From assembly GCA_029978905.1 (NCBI GenBank), contig JAPOIM010000046.1, forward strand, positions 1 to 33,660: a stretch of DNA of 33,660 bases, in the 5' to 3' direction. The position numbers and the translations under genes are program-made. Origin of the DNA: Planctomycetota bacterium. GTDB taxonomy: Bacteria > Planctomycetota > Planctomycetia > Pirellulales > UBA1268. The notes below the pieces were generated by a model. The model saw only the letters and a program-made list of their open reading frames with translations, was not told the DNA's origin and searched no databases. Positions 8,448-17,100 of this stretch are shown piece by piece; the stretch's first letter is position 1, and each line of letters begins with the position of its first letter.

Positions 8448-9872
8448 ATGATCAGCCGTCGGCAGTTGTTGTCGTGGTCAAGCCACGGGTGCGGCGCATT
8501 GGCGTTTGCTGCCCTCGCCCATGCTGAAGCAGCCCGTGCATCAACGTCTTCGCAGAGCCTTCTTGCTCCCAAGCCAACGCATTTTGCGCCCCGGGCGAAG
8601 CGGGTGATCTTCCTGTGCATGGAGGGAGGCGCGAGCCACCTCGACACCTTCGACCCGAAACCACAGCTCAGCGCAGACGACGGCCAGCCCGCCCCGGGAG
8701 GCCTCGGAGGGTTTCGCGGGGGCCGCCTCAAGGGCTCACCGTTTCAGTTCGCTCAGCATGGAGAGTCAGGGCTTTGGGTCAGCGAACTGCTGCCCAGCGT
8801 CGCCACCCACGCCGACAAACTGTGCGTGCTCAAGGGCATGCAGAGCGATCTTCCCAGCCACGCCCAGGCTTTTTTGCAGATGCACTGCGGGCTCTTTCAG
8901 TTTCCGCGTCCGAGCATGGGGGCCTGGGTGCTCTATGGCCTAGGAACAGAAAATCAAAACATTCCCGGCTTTATCACGATCAATCCTGCTCGCACCAACG
9001 GCGGCGCCGCCAACTACGGATCCTCCTTCCTGCCGGCGGCTTACCAGGGCACGCAGATCCACGCGAGGGGCGGCTCCACAGGGCAGATGCTAAGTAACCT
9101 CACGAGCACGCAGCGCTCGCGTGCTGCCCAACGGCGGCAGATTGACTATGTGCAAGAACTCAACCGCGGGATGGCGGAGAGCCTTGGTGGAGACCCAGGC
9201 ATCGATGGGCTGATCTCGGCCTACGAGCTCGCCTTCCGCATGCAAGCCGACATGCCCGATGTCCTCGACCTTCGCCGAGAGACCGAAGACACGCTGCGTC
9301 TCTATGGCATCGAAGAAGTCGACCGCCCCGCCGCGGGTGGCGGAGAGGGTGGCAGGCCGCCCGCTGGTGGCTCCAACGACTTTGGCCGGCAGTGCTTGCT
9401 CGCGCGTCGGATGCTGGAGGCAGGTGTGCGGTTTGTCGAAGTCACGGCGGGAGGCTGGGACCACCACCGTGCCCTTGAGGATTCGCTTCGGGCGAGTTGC
9501 GACGCGATCGATCGCCCCATCGCCGGCCTGCTCACCGACCTTGAACAACGTGGCCTCCTCGAAGACACGCTCGTGATTTGGGGAAGCGAGTTTGGGCGTT
9601 CACCATGGGCCCAAAGTGACGGCCGGGATCATAACAACAAGGGCTACACCACCTGGATGGCCGGAGGCGGGGTTCGCGGCGGCCTCTCGTACGGCGCGAC
9701 CGACGACTACGGCTTTGAGGCCGTGGAAGGTCAGGTGCACGTGCATGACTGGCATGCCACCATCCTCCACCTGCTTGGGCTCGACCACGAACAGCTGACC
9801 TATCGCTACGCCGGCCGCGACATGCGTCTCACCGATGTGCACGGCAGCGTCGTGCACGAGATTCTTGCCTAA
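8448..9872 (+). CDS. DUF1501 protein, Tat-type signal
   Basis: This 474-residue protein belongs to DUF1501, a sulfatase/alkaline-phosphatase-fold family almost always encoded next to DUF1549/DUF1553 genes in Planctomycetes. It starts with a twin-arginine-like signal (MISRRQLLSWSSHG ... ALAHAEAARA). Family motifs visible are RVIFLCMEGGASHLDTFDPKP, ELLPSVATHADKLCVLKGM, FVEVTAGGWDHH, EFGRSPW and GRDHNNKGYTTWMAGGGVRGG, the last with likely metal-binding His and Asp. Substrate unknown; probably a periplasmic partner of the upstream haem-type protein. The ATG at 8448 follows the previous stop by 15 bases, with GAGGG at correct spacing, so it is an operon partner. It ends 32 bases before the stop of a convergent esterase gene. 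Confidence 0.93.
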   Translation: MISRRQLLSWSSHGCGALAFAALAHAEAARASTSSQSLLAPKPTHFAPRAKRVIFLCMEGGASHLDTFDPKPQLSADDGQPAPGGLGGFRGGRLKGSPFQFAQHGESGLWVSELLPSVATHADKLCVLKGMQSDLPSHAQAFLQMHCGLFQFPRPSMGAWVLYGLGTENQNIPGFITINPARTNGGAANYGSSFLPAAYQGTQIHARGGSTGQMLSNLTSTQRSRAAQRRQIDYVQELNRGMAESLGGDPGIDGLISAYELAFRMQADMPDVLDLRRETEDTLRLYGIEEVDRPAAGGGEGGRPPAGGSNDFGRQCLLARRMLEAGVRFVEVTAGGWDHHRALEDSLRASCDAIDRPIAGLLTDLEQRGLLEDTLVIWGSEFGRSPWAQSDGRDHNNKGYTTWMAGGGVRGGLSYGATDDYGFEAVEGQVHVHDWHATILHLLGLDHEQLTYRYAGRDMRLTDVHGSVVHEILA

Positions 9873-9904
9873 CAGGCCCGCCACTTTCCGAAGCGATCGC
9901 TGCC

Positions 9905-10909
9905 TTACTTCGACGACGTCTGCAGTTGCAGCACCGCGTTTGGGTCGGCGAGTTCGAGCGTTGGCTCACCCGCGAGAAAACCGAGCGACGCCAGAAACCG
10001 ATCCGCTTCGATTGTGGTTGCCGAAATCCAGGGCTGCCGGTTGAAGAATCCGTGCGGCTGGCCCGGAGCAACCCACTGCTCGCACCGCATCCCAAGCGCA
10101 ACCGCCTTCTCCAGAAACTCATCGCCATGCGACTTGAGCGCATCGGCATCACCAAAAAAGATCACCGTCGGCACGGTCGGCTCGGTGAGAAAAAGCGTGG
10201 GAGAAATCTCACGTTTAATGTCCCTCCCGTCCGCTCCCTTCATCTCACGATCCCCCACCAAGGTGAGATTCAGAGCCGGATTGAAGAGCACCAAGGCGTT
10301 GGGCTGGGACGAGATCGCCGTGTCGTCACTCGCAGCGTCGCAGGTGTCGACCAAGAGCGTTGCCGCCGCGAGATGCCCGCCCGCCGAACCGCCGGACGCG
10401 ATGATCTTCTCCGGATCGATCCCAAACTCGTCAGCATGGCCCCGCAACCACCGCATCGCCGACTTGGCATCCTCTGTGGCGATGTCGGGCGTGGTGTTGT
10501 GCTCGTTCAAGATGCGGTAGTCCGCTCGCACGGCCACGAGCCCACGTGTGGCGAAATACTCCGCCTGCGGCATGAACTGCTGCGCCGTGCCATTCCTCCA
10601 GCCACCCCCAAAGAAAAACAGCATCGCTGGCCGTTTGTCGCTGCGTTTCCAGCCAGGGGGAAAGTGAAAATGCAGGCTGAGATCTCCCTGCGGTGTCTGC
10701 TTGTAGCGATGGTCTGCCGTCTCGAGATCTGCGTCCACGAGGTGCACCAAGCCTTTGCCGCCCTGCCTCGCCCCGCGACGCTCCGCCGGCGTCTCTTCGG
10801 CCCGTGCACCCCCAGACACAACACACGCCGCAACGCAGAGCCCAACAAGCAGCATCACGCGATAATGTCGCTTACCAGCACCACGCTTCAACACACCATG
10901 GCATCTCAT
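9905..10909 (-). CDS. secreted alpha/beta-hydrolase (esterase/lipase)
   Basis: The 334-residue protein has an export signal (MLLVGLCVAACVVSGGARA after a long basic n-region) and the alpha/beta-hydrolase catalytic set of the acetyl-esterase/BD-FAE kind: oxyanion loop FFFGGGW (98-104), nucleophile elbow ASGGSAGGHLAA (Ser175), acid FFGDAD (Asp254) and histidine APGQPHGFFN (His286). It should hydrolyse an ester, perhaps an acetylated or acylated sugar, outside the cytoplasm. The ATG at 10909 has GAGGAGG about nine bases upstream and is preferred; an internal ATG at 10855 would give a shorter, more standard signal peptide but lacks a ribosome-binding site. It lies 36 bases downstream of the DUF2071 gene on the same strand, so the two are probably co-transcribed. 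Confidence 0.88.
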   Translation of the reverse strand: MRCHGVLKRGAGKRHYRVMLLVGLCVAACVVSGGARAEETPAERRGARQGGKGLVHLVDADLETADHRYKQTPQGDLSLHFHFPPGWKRSDKRPAMLFFFGGGWRNGTAQQFMPQAEYFATRGLVAVRADYRILNEHNTTPDIATEDAKSAMRWLRGHADEFGIDPEKIIASGGSAGGHLAAATLLVDTCDAASDDTAISSQPNALVLFNPALNLTLVGDREMKGADGRDIKREISPTLFLTEPTVPTVIFFGDADALKSHGDEFLEKAVALGMRCEQWVAPGQPHGFFNRQPWISATTIEADRFLASLGFLAGEPTLELADPNAVLQLQTSSK

Positions 10910-10945
10910 CCGACAAAACCCTCCTCGAACGTTTCATGCCGGCGA

Positions 10946-11677
10946 TCAATCACCAGCCACTCGTTGCAACAGCCAAGCCCGCACATCCACCGACTTCGCG
11001 AATAACAGGTGCGGTTCACTCGAGAAATCCATACCCAGCCACTCGCCGCACGTGTTTGTTTCAATGACCGCGGTGGCCTGCTGCAGGGGCCATGGCACAT
11101 GGTCGATCTCACCACGAAACAACTTGCCCCGCCGATTTACAACATACAGACAGTAGCGGGCCGTGAGCCAGTGCTCGAGCGTCCCTGGTTCGGCTTGAAA
11201 AGGTAACCCCTGGGGCGCGTAGCGCGCCCGAAACTCAGCCGTCGGCACAGCTCGGTGCGTTCGGCGGCAACGGTACACACAGCCGCTTTCATGCCAGCCA
11301 AGCGACATGTCGGCGTCCATATAGGGCAAGAAAAAGAATTGTCGCGCGAGCCGGACTGCAAGGCGGCTTGCAGCATCGAGCGAAAAGAAAAAAACGCCGG
11401 GCTTCCCTTCCGCGATGACATACGTCCGCACGTTGAGTTCAGGGAACCGGCTCAACCCGCCCATTGCGGGCATGCCGCGAGGCGCCACATCCGACATCCG
11501 AAAGGGAACCACCCCCACATAGGCCTGACCTTGAAACGTATCCAACTCAAGCGACGCTGGCAGATGCCGTCGTAACACGTCCGCACAAACACTCCAGTGC
11601 GCAAAGAGTAGGTCCTCCCAACGCATCCGCATCACCCAGGGCACGGTGGGCAACGGCCATGTCCGGTCTGTTCTCAT
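10946..11677 (-). CDS. DUF2071 (YqjF-like) protein
   Basis: This 243-residue protein has the DUF2071/YqjF layout: an N-terminal WEDLLFAHWSVCADVLRRHLPASLELDTFQG stretch, VPFRMSDVAPRGMP, FPELNVRTYV, and a C-terminal YCLYVVNRRGKLFRGEIDHVPWPLQQA strand set. Family members resemble acetoacetate-decarboxylase-fold proteins and have no known reaction. No signal or membrane segment, so cytoplasmic. I chose the ATG at 11677 because GGGAGGG lies eight bases before it; the frame extends back to 11782 but the extra residues have no family character. It is followed after 36 bases by the secreted esterase gene, with which it may form an operon. Confidence 0.85.
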   Translation of the reverse strand: MRTDRTWPLPTVPWVMRMRWEDLLFAHWSVCADVLRRHLPASLELDTFQGQAYVGVVPFRMSDVAPRGMPAMGGLSRFPELNVRTYVIAEGKPGVFFFSLDAASRLAVRLARQFFFLPYMDADMSLGWHESGCVYRCRRTHRAVPTAEFRARYAPQGLPFQAEPGTLEHWLTARYCLYVVNRRGKLFRGEIDHVPWPLQQATAVIETNTCGEWLGMDFSSEPHLLFAKSVDVRAWLLQRVAGD

Positions 11678-11866
11678 ACCCGTCGCCCTCCCAACGGAAC
11701 AACGCACTCGACAACCCTGGCCCACAGGGCACCATCGTCGCAAACCATCCATGAACAGACAATTCGCAAGACTTCGCGGCACCGGTTACAAACTGAACGG
11801 GCTTGGCTGCGGGCAGATGCCTCGCCCAGCCCTCCGAATGCCACAGCTCCCGGAAGCTTCAAACTC

Positions 11867-12529
11867 ATGACACCGGAACAGAGCCATTTCGTTGCCATGA
11901 TGACACGCGTGATGCGCGGCTTCGGCAGGGTGTTCCTTATCTTTTGGCTGGCGGTGTGTGCGGTCTTCGCGGCGAGCGCAGTGTGGCTGCTAATCACGGC
12001 GGTCTCACGACAAGACACCTCACAGGCGTGGCTCGCCCTGGGTGTGCTGCTTGGTTCGACCACGATCGGCATCGGGGGACTCTTCTTCATCAGGTTTTGG
12101 CTCCGCAGCCTCGAGCGGATGCGCAGCGAGATGCGAGAACTTCTTCCACCAACATCCGCGGCCATCCCGGAGACCACTCCACCCACAGATGGAGACAAGC
12201 CTCCGTCCCGCCTGATGAGCACCTCGGCTCACCTCGGTCTTCAGGTGGCAGCGACGGTTGCGGGTATGGTCGCAGCGATGGTCGCCTTCTTTCTGCTCAT
12301 GCCACAACTCAAACTCTCGAGCATCGCCATGACAGTCGCACTCGGCCTGCTCGGGGCGGCTGCCACCACGCTCCCTCGGATGCTCGTCTGGTTGATACCC
12401 GCCCGCTGCCCACAGTGCGACGGCCCCGCCTACTGCCGCGGCAGTCAGCCGATTCGATTTGAGTGCCGTCGTTGCGGCCTCGACCACGACACGGGCATCT
12501 CGATGACGACTGGCGATGGTGAGAGTTAG
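11867..12529 (+). CDS. membrane protein with C-terminal zinc ribbon, unknown function
   Basis: The 220-residue protein has four predicted membrane helices (about 21-45, 53-78, 122-146 and 152-178), separated by a charged loop (RSLERMRSEMREL ... PPTDGDKPP). The last helix leads straight into a small metal-ribbon module: C181-P-Q-C184, then C200-R-R-C203 within RFECRRCGLD. Four cysteines in two CxxC pairs suggest one structural zinc. I know no named family for the combination. The ribbon would face the cytoplasm if both ends of the protein are inside. The start at 11867 has only a weak GGAAG upstream. It is divergent from the DUF2071 gene (190 bases between starts) and is followed, 116 bases later, by the LssY_C-like gene on the same strand. 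Confidence 0.7.
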   Translation: MTPEQSHFVAMMTRVMRGFGRVFLIFWLAVCAVFAASAVWLLITAVSRQDTSQAWLALGVLLGSTTIGIGGLFFIRFWLRSLERMRSEMRELLPPTSAAIPETTPPTDGDKPPSRLMSTSAHLGLQVAATVAGMVAAMVAFFLLMPQLKLSSIAMTVALGLLGAAATTLPRMLVWLIPARCPQCDGPAYCRGSQPIRFECRRCGLDHDTGISMTTGDGES

Positions 12530-12645
12530 TTAACTGTTCGACGGGCTTTCCTGGGCACGACAGGCACCCCCGTCAGCCAATCGCACTTGAGAACGAGCCA
12601 CCTGCCCAGTATTGTTCGCATGCACCCTGCGGAGGTCGGCGGGCA

Positions 12646-13380
12646 ATGAGCGTAACAAAGCGGATCGTTTCCTCGCGGCATCACGCGATGAATCGCGTAC
12701 TGATCGCGACGGTTGTCATGCTCTCTGCCTCGTTCACGCTTGCCGCAGACCACCTTGGACAGTCGCCCACCGGAACCGTGAGCGGCCACCCTGCCCTCGC
12801 ACAGTCTCCTCGCCACGCCACCACATCTTCCGGCAAGCAGGGGGACGCGGTAAACATCGCCTTCATCGGCAGTGAAGAAGATCTGCACCGCACTATGGCG
12901 CTCTCTGGTTGGTTCGCCGCCGACGCCATCACGCTCAAGACCTCCGCTCGCATCGCAGCCGACTGCGTATTACGAAAGCCCTACCCTCACGCCCCAGTGA
13001 GCAATCTCTACCTCTGGGGACGCATTCAGGATGCGGCTTTCGAGCAGCCCGTCGGCCAAAGCCCAAATCAACGGCACCACGTCCGCTTCTGGCGATCACG
13101 CGAAGTCGATGCCCAGAACCGGCCGCTGTGGCTCGGCGCCGCCACGTTCGATCAAAGGGTGGAAATCAGTCGCACGACGGGCGGCTTCACCCACCAGATC
13201 AGCCCAGAGATCGACAAAGAGCGTGACAAACTGCTGCTCGACAGCGCTAAGGCTGACGCCATCGACGGATACTATTGGGTAGAACGTTTCCAGCCGCAGC
13301 CCACAGGCAAGAACGGCGGCGGTGACCCCTACCATACAGACCAACGCCTCGCTGTGGGCGTGATTGACCTGAGGCGATAA
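12646..13380 (+). CDS. secreted LssY C-terminal domain protein, stand-alone
   Basis: The 244-residue protein has a signal peptide (MNRVLIATVVMLSASFTLAAD after a basic lead) and then one domain that matches what I know of the LssY C-terminal family: GDAVNIAFIGSEEDLHRTMALSGWFAAD, APVSNLYLWGRIQDAAFEQPVG, RHHVRFWRSREV, LWLGAATFDQRVEISRTTGGFTHQISPEIDKERDKLL. In LssY-like proteins this domain sits behind a DedA or PAP2 membrane phosphatase; here it is alone and exported. Its activity is unknown. The ATG at 12646 has GGAGG ten bases upstream; an internal ATG at 12688 would leave a shorter signal but has no ribosome-binding site. It converges on the 100-residue unknown gene with a 15-base gap. Confidence 0.8.
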   Translation: MSVTKRIVSSRHHAMNRVLIATVVMLSASFTLAADHLGQSPTGTVSGHPALAQSPRHATTSSGKQGDAVNIAFIGSEEDLHRTMALSGWFAADAITLKTSARIAADCVLRKPYPHAPVSNLYLWGRIQDAAFEQPVGQSPNQRHHVRFWRSREVDAQNRPLWLGAATFDQRVEISRTTGGFTHQISPEIDKERDKLLLDSAKADAIDGYYWVERFQPQPTGKNGGGDPYHTDQRLAVGVIDLRR

Positions 13381-13395
13381 GCAACAACGCTCTCG

Positions 13396-13698
13396 TCAGC
13401 CCGCTTTCTTGAGCACCGAGAGAAGGTCTTGCAGCCGCTGACGATGCCGCAGCCGTTCCAACAGAGACAGACCGCGGATGCTGTGGTCATCGTGCCGCAG
13501 CACGTGCTCTTTCCCTCCTCGCGTCAGAACCACGAGGCGGCCGTCGGCAAGAGTTTCCTTCACAATCCAAAACTTGTCGACGAGATAGGAATACGTCTCG
13601 CCCCCTGGAGCCGCATCGACCTCGCGCGCACGAGGTCCGGGCGCCGGACTGTACTTTTGCTTTGGAAACACCACGACCTGTCCCCGATTCCATCGCAT
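13396..13698 (-). CDS. small hypothetical protein (100 residues)
   Basis: This 100-residue cytoplasmic protein starts MRWNRGQVVVFPKQKYSPAPGPRA and continues with ETYSYLVDKFWIVKETLADGRLVVLTRGGKEHVLRHDD, ending in a basic helix (LLERLRHRQRLQDLLSVLKK). The first part looks like a small beta-barrel with a GRLVVLTRGGK turn, followed by an amphipathic helix; proteins with this opening are, from memory, common in Planctomycetes. No function is known. The ATG at 13698 has AAGGAGG seven bases upstream, one of the best ribosome-binding sites in the window, so I reject the longer frame from 13752. It is divergent from the phosphate transporter gene, with 112 bases between starts. Confidence 0.8.
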   Translation of the reverse strand: MRWNRGQVVVFPKQKYSPAPGPRAREVDAAPGGETYSYLVDKFWIVKETLADGRLVVLTRGGKEHVLRHDDHSIRGLSLLERLRHRQRLQDLLSVLKKAG

Positions 13699-13810
13699 GC
13701 CGTCTCCTCCTTGATCATGCGTCGGCAACACCCGGACATTTTTGCCCTGCACTTTGACGGTATAACGTGACTCGCCTGTTTATGACAAGAACATCTCTGA
13801 GGAACGATTC

Positions 13811-15493
13811 GTGGAGTTGACCACCCTTACGCAACTTGCCAGCGAGCTCCTCGGGGGCCTGGGCATTTTCTTGCTGGGCATGAAGTACATGTCGGAAGGG
13901 ATGCAGGCCGTCGCTGGCAGCAGCCTCCGTCGCCTGATCGGCACCATCACGGGCAACCGGTTTTTCGCGATCCTTGCGGGCGTTTTCGTGACCTGCGTCG
14001 TGCAGTCAAGCTCCATCACAACGGTGATGGTGGTCGGCTTTGTCAACAGCGGCGTGATGAGCCTCACGCAGGCTGTCGGCGTGATTATGGGTGCCAACAT
14101 CGGCACCACGATCACCGGCTGGATTCTCGTACTCAAAATCGGAAAGTACGGATTGCCCCTGCTCGGCGGCGCCGCCTTCGGATACCTCTTCTCGAGAACC
14201 GATCGCTGGAGGTACTGGGCGATGAGCCTGATGGGCGTCGGGATGGTGTTCTTCGGGCTGGAGTTGATGAAAGACGCCTGCGCACTCATCAAGGAAACAC
14301 CGGCCTTCGCGGAGTGGTTTCAGGCGTTCGATGCCGACGGCTACGTTGGCGTGCTGAAGTGCTGCATGGTTGGCTGCATTCTCACGATGCTCGTGCAGTC
14401 GTCGTCCGCAACGCTTGGCATCACGATCTCACTCGCGTACCAGGGCGTGATCTCGTACGAAACGGCGGCAGCCCTTGTACTTGGCGAAAACGTCGGCACC
14501 ACCATCACCGCGCTCCTCGCCTCGCTGGGAGCAACCACAAACGCCCGTCGAGCGTCGTACTTTCACGTGCTCTTCAACCTCCTCGGCGTGTTTTGGATCA
14601 CTCTCATCTTCCATTGGTACACGGAGTTGGTGCTCTGGCTGGTCAATGTCGATGTCGCCGCGACCGTCATGCAGGATGGCACGGCCACCTATCCCAACAC
14701 CACGCCCGCCATCGCGGCCACCCACAGCATCTTTAACGTCGCCAACGTGTTGCTGTTCCTGCCTTTCGTGAACACGCTGGTGCGTTTGCTCGAAACGCTG
14801 GTGCCGTCGAAGGAGTTCAAGGAAACGCCCCGGCTTACGGATCTCGACGTTCGCATGCTCGATACCCCGACCCTTGCCATTGAGCAGTCTCACAAAGAAC
14901 TCGAACGGATGGGGGATGGCTGCGAAAAGATGTTGCGTTGGGTTGGCGAACTTCGCGACCAGGAGCAGCAGGACACCTCCCTGGCCAATGAGGTCATTCG
15001 CCGCGAAGCAGCCCTCGACTCGATCCAGGATGAAATCTCGGCTTACATCACAAAGCTTCTTTCAGGCACCGTCCCTCACCTTGTTGCCGACGAAGCGAGG
15101 CGACAGCTCCGCATGGCCGACGACTACGAGTCGGTCAGCGACTATGTCGCGGATCTCGAACGCTTTGACCGCAAACTGCGTCGCGCTGGCCTCCGCTTTA
15201 CTGAATCCCAAAGGCAAGGACTCGACGAACTCAACTCTGAACTGCTGACCTACCTCGAGTCGGTGAATACAGCGCTGCGACAAAACAACGTAAACATTTT
15301 GGAAGAATCAGCACCCGCAGCAAAGCGGATCCGATCGACCATCAAGCGCTTCCGTCGCCAGCACTTGGAAGATCTCTCAGACGGCAACATACCACCATCC
15401 GTCAATGTCGCGGTGCTCGCGTCACTCAACGCATATGTCCGTGTTCTCGATCACGGCGAAAACATCGCGGAGTCGATCTCGGGGGAAAAGTGA
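13811..15493 (+). CDS. Na+/phosphate cotransporter family protein with PhoU-like tail
   Basis: This 560-residue inner-membrane protein belongs to the Na/Pi-cotransporter (NptA/YjbB, PNaS) family. The two inverted halves each carry the hallmark QSSS motif: VTCVVQSSSITTVMVVGFVNSG and LTMLVQSSSATLGITISLAYQG, each followed by a G-x-N-x-G-T-T-I-T segment (MGANIGTTITG, LGENVGTTITA). About eight membrane segments end near residue 330. The remainder (about 340-560) is helical with PhoU-like repeats (EELERMGDGCEKMLRW, RQLRMADDYESVSDYV), the usual regulatory tail of the longer members. It moves phosphate with sodium, often as an exporter. The GTG at 13811 is preceded by AGGA at good spacing. A hairpin follows its stop at 15503-15524. 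Confidence 0.93.
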   Translation: MELTTLTQLASELLGGLGIFLLGMKYMSEGMQAVAGSSLRRLIGTITGNRFFAILAGVFVTCVVQSSSITTVMVVGFVNSGVMSLTQAVGVIMGANIGTTITGWILVLKIGKYGLPLLGGAAFGYLFSRTDRWRYWAMSLMGVGMVFFGLELMKDACALIKETPAFAEWFQAFDADGYVGVLKCCMVGCILTMLVQSSSATLGITISLAYQGVISYETAAALVLGENVGTTITALLASLGATTNARRASYFHVLFNLLGVFWITLIFHWYTELVLWLVNVDVAATVMQDGTATYPNTTPAIAATHSIFNVANVLLFLPFVNTLVRLLETLVPSKEFKETPRLTDLDVRMLDTPTLAIEQSHKELERMGDGCEKMLRWVGELRDQEQQDTSLANEVIRREAALDSIQDEISAYITKLLSGTVPHLVADEARRQLRMADDYESVSDYVADLERFDRKLRRAGLRFTESQRQGLDELNSELLTYLESVNTALRQNNVNILEESAPAAKRIRSTIKRFRRQHLEDLSDGNIPPSVNVAVLASLNAYVRVLDHGENIAESISGEK

Positions 15494-15502
15494 CTCACGC
15501 CC

Positions 15503-15524
15503 CACGGGTGCGTTCTCACCCGTG
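15503..15524. terminator. GC-rich hairpin between convergent genes
   Basis: CACGGGTG, six-base loop CGTTCT, CACCCGTG: a perfect 8-bp stem 10 bases after the Na/Pi transporter stop and before the convergent sulfatase stop. It has no T-run on either strand, so it is only a candidate terminator that could serve both directions. Confidence 0.5.
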
Positions 15525-15578
15525 CGCGTGTCGTCTCATCAACACCCAAGTACCTCGCATCAACACCAGGCCCGCCGC

Positions 15579-17060
15579 TCACCGCGGCAGCACGGGTTTT
15601 TCGGTGGCACCACCCCCGCCATCCACGTTGTATCCCGGCGCCATCAGGGTTTCTCCCTGGAAGCCGAGGTAGTCGATTTGGGCTTTGATCCACTCGCTCG
15701 GACGCTGCTCGCGGGCATAGCTGAGGAGCCGATCCTCAAGATCTCGCACGAGGTCGGGGTGTTCCGCGGCACGATTCGTCGTTTCGCTGGGGTCCGCCAC
15801 CACATCAAACAGTTCGGTCTTGCCGGGAAGCAGCGAGGTCTTGATCAGCTTCCACGGCCCCTTGCGGATGGCCCCGCGAAAGACTTCCACGTTGATCAGA
15901 ATGTCGTCATGCGGCGAAGGGGCCCCATCACGAATGGTGGCGACACAGTTTTTCCCGTCAAACGGTTTCCCCGGCGCCGCATCGATGCCAGCAAGCGCGA
16001 GCAACGTCGGCATCACGTCCACATGATGCAGCGGCTCGTGGACAACCGCGGGGGCGAGCCTCGCCGGCCAGTTTACGATCGCCGGCAAACGCACGCCTCC
16101 CTCATACAGGCTTCCCTTGCCGCCCCGAAACGGCGCATTCGACGCTGGCGGTTTGGCATCAATCGCCACCCCGCCACTTGCTTCGCGGTCTTCCGGAGAG
16201 CGGGCCCCTGAAGCGAAGAGCCCGCTGGTCGCGCCACCGTTGTCGGACGTGAGGAAGACCAGCGTGTTCTCACGCATCCCCTTCTTCTCAAGCGCTGCCA
16301 CAATCCTCCCCACCTCGGCGTCAAGGGTCGTGATCATGGCTGCGTATTCCCGCTCTTCCTTGGTTGGAAACACCTCGCGATAGGCCTCGACTGCCTCGCT
16401 CGGTGCTTCAAACGGCGCGTGCGGGGCGAGCGATGCAACATAAAGAAACAACGGCTTCGAAGTCTCGTGCGATTCGATGATTCGCACGGCTTCGTCACCG
16501 ATCTGGTGCGTGTAGTATCCCTCTTCCTTGAGGAACACGCCGTTTCGCTGCCAGTCGATCACGCCCCCGCGATCCTTGGTGAAGTAGTCGACCTCGCCAA
16601 CGACGTTGCCGTAGAAGTGGTCAAACCCACGGCTGTTTGGCCAGAACTTTCGATCGGCATGCCCGAGGTGCCACTTGCCAACCATCGCCGTCGAGTACCC
16701 TACGTCACGCAATGCCTGAGGCAGCGTGACCTCGTCGGTGGGCAGCCCATAGCGATGATTGGGAAAAATCACCAGCGTTTGCAACCCATGACGCATCGGA
16801 TAACGGCCGGTCATCAGAGCCGCCCGCGCCGGCGTACAGACCGGGAGTCCGTAGTAGGCCTCAAGCCGCACGCCCCCACGAGCCAGGGCGTCGATCTGCG
16901 GCGTGGCAATCGGGCTGCCCCTGTAGCCCAGGTCGGCGTTGCCCAAATCATCGGCGACGATCACCACGATGTGCGGAGCGTCAGCCGCGCCGGCCACCGA
17001 AGGCGGCACGCCACATGCCACGAACATGACCACAGCAAACAACACACATCCTCGTGGCAT
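15579..17060 (-). CDS. secreted arylsulfatase-like sulfatase
   Basis: The 493-residue protein has a signal peptide (MPRGCVLFAVVMFVACGVPPSVAGA) and the complete type I sulfatase pattern. VIVADDLGNADLGYRG supplies the metal aspartates, and PVCTPARAALMTGR contains the C-x-P-x-R motif in which Cys75 would be oxidised to formylglycine. GKWHLGH and HAPFEAP follow, then TLVFLTSDNGG with the second metal pair, and FRGGKGSLYEGGVRLPAIVNWP. It should remove sulfate esters from a glycan in the periplasm; the sugar is not predictable. ATG 17060 has AGGAGGG six bases upstream, so the in-frame start at 17138 is rejected. It is the last gene of a minus-strand series with the DUF4091 (40 bases upstream) and sugar-isomerase-like genes. 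No formylglycine-generating enzyme is in the window. Confidence 0.93.
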   Translation of the reverse strand: MPRGCVLFAVVMFVACGVPPSVAGAADAPHIVVIVADDLGNADLGYRGSPIATPQIDALARGGVRLEAYYGLPVCTPARAALMTGRYPMRHGLQTLVIFPNHRYGLPTDEVTLPQALRDVGYSTAMVGKWHLGHADRKFWPNSRGFDHFYGNVVGEVDYFTKDRGGVIDWQRNGVFLKEEGYYTHQIGDEAVRIIESHETSKPLFLYVASLAPHAPFEAPSEAVEAYREVFPTKEEREYAAMITTLDAEVGRIVAALEKKGMRENTLVFLTSDNGGATSGLFASGARSPEDREASGGVAIDAKPPASNAPFRGGKGSLYEGGVRLPAIVNWPARLAPAVVHEPLHHVDVMPTLLALAGIDAAPGKPFDGKNCVATIRDGAPSPHDDILINVEVFRGAIRKGPWKLIKTSLLPGKTELFDVVADPSETTNRAAEHPDLVRDLEDRLLSYAREQRPSEWIKAQIDYLGFQGETLMAPGYNVDGGGGATEKPVLPR

Positions 17061-17100
17061 CAAAGGCCCTCCTGATCCGTCGAATACGGCTTTGTCGTGT

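Noticed and set aside
9893..9902. AGCGATCGCT palindrome near the DUF1501 stop, like the cyanobacterial HIP1 octamer
   Set aside because: GCGATCGC is a common GC-rich octamer. Isolated occurrences are not evidence for a repeat family here.
12551..12609. CTGGGCA ... TGCCCAG inverted repeat between the zinc-ribbon and LssY_C genes
   Set aside because: Seven base pairs spaced 45 bases apart without further pairing; likely chance.
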